DNA from: Bacillota bacterium
Lineage (GTDB): Bacteria; Bacillota; Clostridia; Christensenellales; SZUA-584
Assembly (NCBI GenBank): GCA_023461435.1
Contig: JAEYLC010000010.1
Span: 399,598-463,597, forward strand
Length of the DNA: 64,000 nt
Direction of reading: 5' to 3'
In this document: piece by piece, positions 60,513-64,000 of the stretch
How positions within the stretch are numbered: position 1 is the first letter of the stretch
Layout of the letters: every line of letters begins with the position of its first letter
The notes under the pieces: model-generated
What the model was told of the DNA's origin: nothing
The model's database searches: none
The model's input: only the letters and a program-made list of their open reading frames with translations
Position numbers and translations under genes: made by a program

Positions 60513-61740
60513 GAATACGGACGATTCATCAAGGAATCAAGCTGCCGTCATTGTTGCTTTCAGCGTGACGCAGATTACCGAATATATCAGCCGGAAGATG
60601 TTCAGCGACCCGTTTTTGAGCATGGTCAGGGTGGTGGGTGAAGTGACAAACTTCAGCTATTCATCGGTAGGCCATGCCTATTTTTCGCTCAAAGATGAAA
60701 ACGCGATGCTCGATTGCATCGTTTACGACTATAAAAACCATCCGGACATGGATGTGATCGCGGACGGGGCGCTGCTGGAGATCGGCGGGCGTATCTCGTT
60801 TTACCGCAAAAACGCGTCGGTGCAGCTGATCGTGGAATCGGCCGTGCTCGGCGGCGTCGGAGACCTGTACGCGCGTTTTGAGCGCACCAAGCAAAAGCTT
60901 GTGAAGGAAGGCATTTTCAGCGAGCTGCACAAAAAGCCGCTGCCCGAGTTCGCGCTCAGAATCGGTCTTGTGACCTCGCCGTCCGGCGCGGTGCTGCACG
61001 ATATCATCAACGTCGCGACAAGACGGTTCGACGGCATACGCTTAACGGTATATCCGGTTCCCGTGCAGGGCGCGGACGCCGCGCCGCGGATATGCTGCGG
61101 CGTCGCTTATTTTAATGAAAAAGCGGATGTGGACGTGATCATCGTGGCGCGCGGGGGCGGATCGTTCGAAGACCTTGCGCCGTTTAACGAGGAAAGCGTC
61201 GCGCGCGCCGTTTACGCATCTAAAATTCCCGTGGTGTCCGCGGTCGGCCATGAAACGGACTTCACACTCTGCGATTTTGCAGCGGACCTTCGGGCGCCCA
61301 CGCCGTCGGCCGCGGCCGAAATTGTGGTCCGTGAAAAGAAAACGCTGCTTGAGGCGCTTGAAAGGCAAAAAAAGACGCTGCTCGACGCGCTGGCCGGTGT
61401 GATACAGATGCGGGAAGCCAAGCTGAACCGCCTGAAAAGCGCCGTCAGCCCTTATGCGCTGCGGCTGATGCTGGCACGAAGCGAAGAGACGCTCACAGCC
61501 GATTTGAAGCTGATGAAGCGCGGCGCCGCCGCTGTGTTTGAAAGGCAAGAGATGCGGCTCGGACGGCACCGTGACCGTCTCGAAGACCTAAGCCCCATGC
61601 GCGTGCTCGAGCGCGGTTATGCCGTCATTCACAGCCGTGAGGGCGTCGTCACATCGGCGGCCAATGCGCGGGACGATATGGATATCGAGTTTGCCGACGG
61701 CCGCGTGGCGGTATCAAGAAAGAGGGAACAAAATGGCTGA
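60505..61740 (+). CDS. xseA: exodeoxyribonuclease VII large subunit
   Basis: XseA with XseB degrades single-stranded DNA. The 411-residue protein has the OB-fold start (SVTQITEYISRKMF, VRVVGEVTNFSYSSVGHAYFSLKDENA split), the catalytic core (RIGLVTSPSGAVLHDII, GGGSFEDLAPFNEE, SAVGHETDFTLCDFAADLRAPTPSAAAE in parts) and a coiled C-terminus. Its ATG lies eight bases inside folD, and it overlaps xseB. Confidence 0.96.
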   Translation: MAENTDDSSRNQAAVIVAFSVTQITEYISRKMFSDPFLSMVRVVGEVTNFSYSSVGHAYFSLKDENAMLDCIVYDYKNHPDMDVIADGALLEIGGRISFYRKNASVQLIVESAVLGGVGDLYARFERTKQKLVKEGIFSELHKKPLPEFALRIGLVTSPSGAVLHDIINVATRRFDGIRLTVYPVPVQGADAAPRICCGVAYFNEKADVDVIIVARGGGSFEDLAPFNEESVARAVYASKIPVVSAVGHETDFTLCDFAADLRAPTPSAAAEIVVREKKTLLEALERQKKTLLDALAGVIQMREAKLNRLKSAVSPYALRLMLARSEETLTADLKLMKRGAAAVFERQEMRLGRHRDRLEDLSPMRVLERGYAVIHSREGVVTSAANARDDMDIEFADGRVAVSRKREQNG

Positions 61741-61933
61741 GTTTGAAAAAGACCTCGAAAAGCTCGAGGAAATCACGCAGCGTCTGCAGTCGGGAGAAGA
61801 GGGAATCGAGAAAAGCATGGCGCTTTACGCCGAAGGCGTAAAGCTGGCCGAGGCGCTGCAGAAGAAGCTCAAGGAATACAAAACGAAAATTGACATACTG
61901 GATGCCGAGGTGGATGCATCATGCCGAAAGTAA
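61733..61933 (+). CDS. xseB: exodeoxyribonuclease VII small subunit
   Basis: ATG 61733 overlaps the xseA end and gives 66 residues, a normal size. FEKDLEKLEEITQRLQSGE and LEKSMALYEEG-like IEKSMALYAEGVKLAEAL are the family blocks. It ends inside the first codons of ispA. Confidence 0.93.
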   Translation: MAEFEKDLEKLEEITQRLQSGEEGIEKSMALYAEGVKLAEALQKKLKEYKTKIDILDAEVDASCRK

Positions 61934-62802
61934 CTGCGGACATCAAGGCGATCGCCGATCTTGTTGGCCGGCGTCTGGAAACGCTCATGGATGAGCGGTG
62001 CGAGCCGGGGCTGCTGCATGACTCGATGAGCTACAGCCTGAAAGCCGGAGGCAAACGGCTGCGTCCGGTGCTCTGCATGATGTCGGCGGGGCTGTTCGGC
62101 GATATGGGGCAGGCGCTGGACCTCGCGTGCGCCATTGAGATGATCCATACATATTCGCTGATTCATGACGACCTGCCCTGCATGGACAATGATGTGCTGC
62201 GGCGCGGCAAACCGACCAATCACGTGGTGTTCGGCGAAGCGCAGGCGCTGCTCGCCGGAGACGGCCTGTTAAACGGCGCGTTCGAGGTGATGCTCGCCGT
62301 TGCGCTCAAAGAGAAGCATTTGGATGCGGTGCGGGCGATGGCGATCATCGCGGAGGCCGCCGGAATAAACGGCATGATCGCGGGGCAGTCGGCTGATCTG
62401 GAGTTTGAGGGCAAAGATGTGGACGAGCAGGTGCTGCACTATATCCACGAGCGCAAAACGGCTGCGCTTATCAAAGCATCCGTGGCTTCGGGTGCGGCGC
62501 TGCTGCATGCAAGCGAAGAAGATTTAAAAGCGCTTAAAACCTATGGAAGCTGTCTGGGGCTCGTTTTCCAGATCGTCGACGACATCCTCGATGAGGAGGG
62601 TGACGCGGGCAAGCTTGGAAAATCGACGGGCAAGGATAAGGATTCGGACAAAATGACGTTCGCGCGCGTTTACGGCATCGACGCGTCAAGGCGCATCGCG
62701 AAGGAGAAGACGGACGAGGCTGTGAACGCGCTTGACAGGTTCGGCGAACGTGCTTTGGGGCTCAAGGCGCTTGCGCGGGCCATGCTGGTTCGCGACAGAT
62801 AA
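61921..62802 (+). CDS. ispA: farnesyl/geranyl diphosphate synthase (polyprenyl synthetase)
   Basis: The enzyme condenses isopentenyl diphosphate with allylic diphosphates. The 293-residue protein has GGKRLRPVL, the first Asp-rich motif DDLPCMDND (about 84), a conserved GQSADLEFEGK and the second motif DDILDEEGD (about 220-228). The ATG overlaps xseB by 13 bases. The xseAB-ispA order is standard in Bacillota; dxs, often next, is not here. Confidence 0.95.
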   Translation: MPKVTADIKAIADLVGRRLETLMDERCEPGLLHDSMSYSLKAGGKRLRPVLCMMSAGLFGDMGQALDLACAIEMIHTYSLIHDDLPCMDNDVLRRGKPTNHVVFGEAQALLAGDGLLNGAFEVMLAVALKEKHLDAVRAMAIIAEAAGINGMIAGQSADLEFEGKDVDEQVLHYIHERKTAALIKASVASGAALLHASEEDLKALKTYGSCLGLVFQIVDDILDEEGDAGKLGKSTGKDKDSDKMTFARVYGIDASRRIAKEKTDEAVNALDRFGERALGLKALARAMLVRDR

Positions 62803-62819
62803 CTTAAAAAAAGATGAAC

Positions 62820-62848
62820 AGCTGCGATTTCGCGGCTTTTATTTTTTT
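62820..62848 (+). terminator. Terminator after ispA
   Basis: AGCTGCG at 62820-62826 pairs with CGCGGCT at 62831-62837 (one wobble), followed by a T-rich run. Confidence 0.82.
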
Positions 62849-62875
62849 CTGAGACATTCAATTTCATCATTAGTA

Positions 62876-62922
62876 TCACACCGCTTGGATTGGTTGCGTC
62901 ATATAGCGGTGTGAGCGTTTTT
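62876..62922 (+). terminator. Second tandem hairpin downstream of ispA
   Basis: TCACACCGCT at 62876-62885 pairs perfectly with AGCGGTGTGA at 62905-62914, followed by GCGTTTTT. The 19-base loop is long for a terminator. Confidence 0.6.
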
Positions 62923-62956
62923 GGACATCATTTCTATGACACAATGCAGACAGTAT

Positions 62957-62978
62957 CAGGCTAAAAAGCCTGTATTTT
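62957..62978 (+). terminator. Third small hairpin upstream of sigG
   Basis: CAGGCT at 62957-62962 pairs with AGCCTG at 62967-62972 around AAAA, followed by TATTTT. Confidence 0.5.
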
Positions 62979-62983
62979 AGCCG

Positions 62984-63013
62984 GTATAAAAGCATTTTGG
63001 CATGGCAAAGCTA
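62984..63013 (+). promoter_or_regulatory. Sigma-F/sigma-G-like promoter for sigG
   Basis: GTATA at 62984-62988 and GGCAAAGCTA at 63004-63013 with 15 bases between fit the forespore consensus GYWTA-N15-GGNNANANTW with one mismatch. In B. subtilis sigG is transcribed by sigma-F. Confidence 0.68.
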
Positions 63014-63044
63014 GTCATATCAAAGCCGACCGAGGAGATATGAC

Positions 63045-63818
63045 ATGCTTATAAACAAAGTGGAAATATGCGGCGTTGACACGTCTAAATTGCCAGTGAT
63101 GAAACCAAAACAGATGAAGGAGATGATGATTCGGGTCAAAGCGGGAGACCAGCACGCGAGGGAAGATTTCATACGCGGGAATTTAAGACTGGTGCTCAGT
63201 GTGATACAGCGCTTCACGGGACGGCGTGAGAACATGGACGACCTGTTTCAGGTGGGGTGCATCGGACTTATAAAAGCCATAGATAATTTTAACGTGGAGC
63301 TTGGCGTGCGCTTTTCGACATATGCCGTTCCCATGATCACGGGAGAACTGCGCCGTTACCTTCGCGACAACAACTCTATCCGCGTATCAAGGTCGCTTCG
63401 CGACATCGCTTACAAAGCGCTGCAGGTGAGAAATACGCTTTCCAAAAAGGAAAGTAGCGAACCGAGCGTGGAGAAGATCGCCGAAGAGCTCGGCGTCAAC
63501 GTAGAAGACGTCGTGTTTGCGCTGGACGCGATTCAGGACCCTGTTTCGCTCTATGAACCGGTATATCACGACGGGGCGGACGCGATCTACGTGATGGATC
63601 AGCTTCAGGACAAGAGCTGCGCCGACGAAAACTGGCTCGAAGGCATCGCGCTCAAAGAGGCGATCGACAAGCTTTCGGAGAGAGAAAAGAACATCATCAC
63701 GATGCGTTTTTATCAGGGCAAGACGCAGATGGAGGTGGCCGACGAGATCGGCATCAGCCAGGCACAGGTGTCACGACTTGAAAAGAACGCGCTGAAAAGC
63801 ATGAGGCGAAGCATCTAG
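63045..63818 (+). CDS. sigG: late forespore RNA polymerase sigma factor SigG
   Basis: SigG directs late forespore gene expression. The 257-residue protein starts NKVEICGVDTSKLPV, the SigG-specific N-terminus. Region 2 has DLFQVGCIGLIKAIDNF and FSTYAVPMITGELRRYLRD, region 3 RVSRSLRDIAYKAL and region 4 the helix-turn-helix TQMEVADEIGISQAQVSRLEK. AGGAG precedes ATG 63045. It is not next to sigE here, unlike in B. subtilis. Confidence 0.97.
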   Translation: MLINKVEICGVDTSKLPVMKPKQMKEMMIRVKAGDQHAREDFIRGNLRLVLSVIQRFTGRRENMDDLFQVGCIGLIKAIDNFNVELGVRFSTYAVPMITGELRRYLRDNNSIRVSRSLRDIAYKALQVRNTLSKKESSEPSVEKIAEELGVNVEDVVFALDAIQDPVSLYEPVYHDGADAIYVMDQLQDKSCADENWLEGIALKEAIDKLSEREKNIITMRFYQGKTQMEVADEIGISQAQVSRLEKNALKSMRRSI

Positions 63819-63848
63819 CTATTATTGAACTTTATTGAATATGACAAT

Positions 63849-63873
63849 AAAAAACGTCGAAAGACGTTTTTTT
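63849..63873 (+). terminator. Terminator after sigG
   Basis: AAAAAACGTC-GAAA-GACGTTTTTT, a GNRA-closed hairpin with a T tail. Confidence 0.9.
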
Positions 63874-63897
63874 GAGGGTGTCAAAAAAGTTCCTTAT

Positions 63898-63995
63898 GTC
63901 ATTCTGATGGAGCGTACGCGACTGAAGAATCCCCTTCTGCAAAGCACTTTTCATGGGATTCCATTCCACTTCGTAGTCGGCAAGCTCGGAATGAC
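63898..63995. repeat. Palindrome-ended intergenic repeat (MITE-like)
   Basis: GTCATTCTGA at 63898-63907 and TCGGAATGAC at 63986-63995 are inverted ends (one mismatch) around 78 bases containing GAAGAATCCCC and inner partly complementary parts. Such GTCATTCTGA...GAATGAC units occur as dispersed intergenic repeats in many bacteria. No protein is encoded. Only one copy was seen in this window. Confidence 0.6.
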
Positions 63996-64000
63996 CTGAT

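Noticed and set aside
1..64000. CRISPR arrays, rRNA, tRNA, prophage or complete insertion sequences
   Set aside because: No regularly spaced repeats, no cloverleaf with a GTTCGA-type arm, no rRNA stretches and no transposase or phage proteins were seen.

Overview
The window is a gene-dense chromosomal segment of a spore-forming, Gram-positive anaerobe. The best fit is the class Clostridia (Bacillota), from a lineage with fairly balanced base composition rather than the very AT-rich classical clostridia. The evidence is the complete spoIIIAA-AH operon, sigG, a GerW/YtfJ gene, a LonB-type protease, an IspH-ribosomal S1 fusion, a phenylalanine T-box, and metabolism suited to anaerobes: a 2-hydroxyacyl-CoA-dehydratase-type activase system and a Na+-translocating biotin decarboxylase operon. 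No rRNA, tRNA, CRISPR array, prophage or intact insertion sequence was recognised. Almost all genes lie on the plus strand. The exceptions are the lon-engB-phosphoesterase block (16.4-20.0 kb), a zinc-ribbon gene (21.7-22.8 kb) and a small membrane protein (51.4-51.8 kb).

Layout. 0-3.4 kb: the 3' end of a membrane glycosyltransferase, a NodB-fold protein that seems to have lost its metal histidines, and a GH18-like lipoprotein, together an exopolysaccharide locus. 3.5-6.6 kb: lgt, pncB and a DivIVA-like coiled-coil gene, each pair separated by a terminator. 6.7-9.7 kb: a translationally coupled three-gene DUF2229 / dehydratase-like / ASKHA activase operon. 9.8-14.6 kb: a 7TM-LuxR regulator, a paired hairpin, an RND/MMPL exporter and its secreted repeat-rich partner. 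14.7-20.0 kb: lonB facing phosphoesterase-engB-lonA. 20.2-22.8 kb: degV, GIY-YIG, DUF1801 and a zinc-ribbon membrane protein. 23.0-26.8 kb: HutP-like, cmk, plsC and ispH-rpsA. 27.0-33.1 kb: polA, coaE, lytic transglycosylase, orphan solute-binding lipoprotein and SpoU methylase. 33.2-37.4 kb: T-box, pheS, pheT and zapA. 37.6-42.4 kb: M50 protease, scpA, scpB, DUF2953, gerW, dac and rluB. 42.6-47.6 kb: the Na+ decarboxylase/transcarboxylase operon. 47.7-51.3 kb: gap, a VOC protein between duplicated terminator-promoter cassettes, a lipoprotein remnant and glpK. 52.2-57.0 kb: spoIIIAA-AH. 57.1-62.8 kb: Asp23, AmaP, DUF2273, nusB, Kae1-like, folD, xseA, xseB and ispA. 63.0-63.8 kb: sigG behind a sigma-F-like promoter, followed by a terminator and a palindrome-ended repeat.

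How the genes work together. Housekeeping blocks follow Bacillota synteny (ysgA-pheS-pheT-zapA; scpA-scpB-dac-rluB; yqhY-nusB-folD-xseA-xseB-ispA; lonB/lonA/engB). Sporulation genes supply the SpoIIIA-Q channel (spoIIIA), late forespore transcription (sigG) and spore or cortex functions (gerW, possibly dac and lonB). The decarboxylase operon carries both a CoA-ester carboxyltransferase and a pyruvate/oxaloacetate carboxyltransferase beside a single biotin carrier and one Na+ pump. This suggests decarboxylation-driven sodium export and possibly transcarboxylation.

The clearest accessory or unusual signals are the pseudo-deacetylase of the polysaccharide locus, the activase triad, the 7TM-LuxR/MMPL/secreted-protein module, the HutP paralog ahead of cmk, the cassette duplication and lipoprotein remnant at 48.8-49.7 kb, a non-coding structured stretch at 51.9-52.2 kb, and the Kae1-like paralog. 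All calls come from reading the sequence and from family knowledge; no database search was run.
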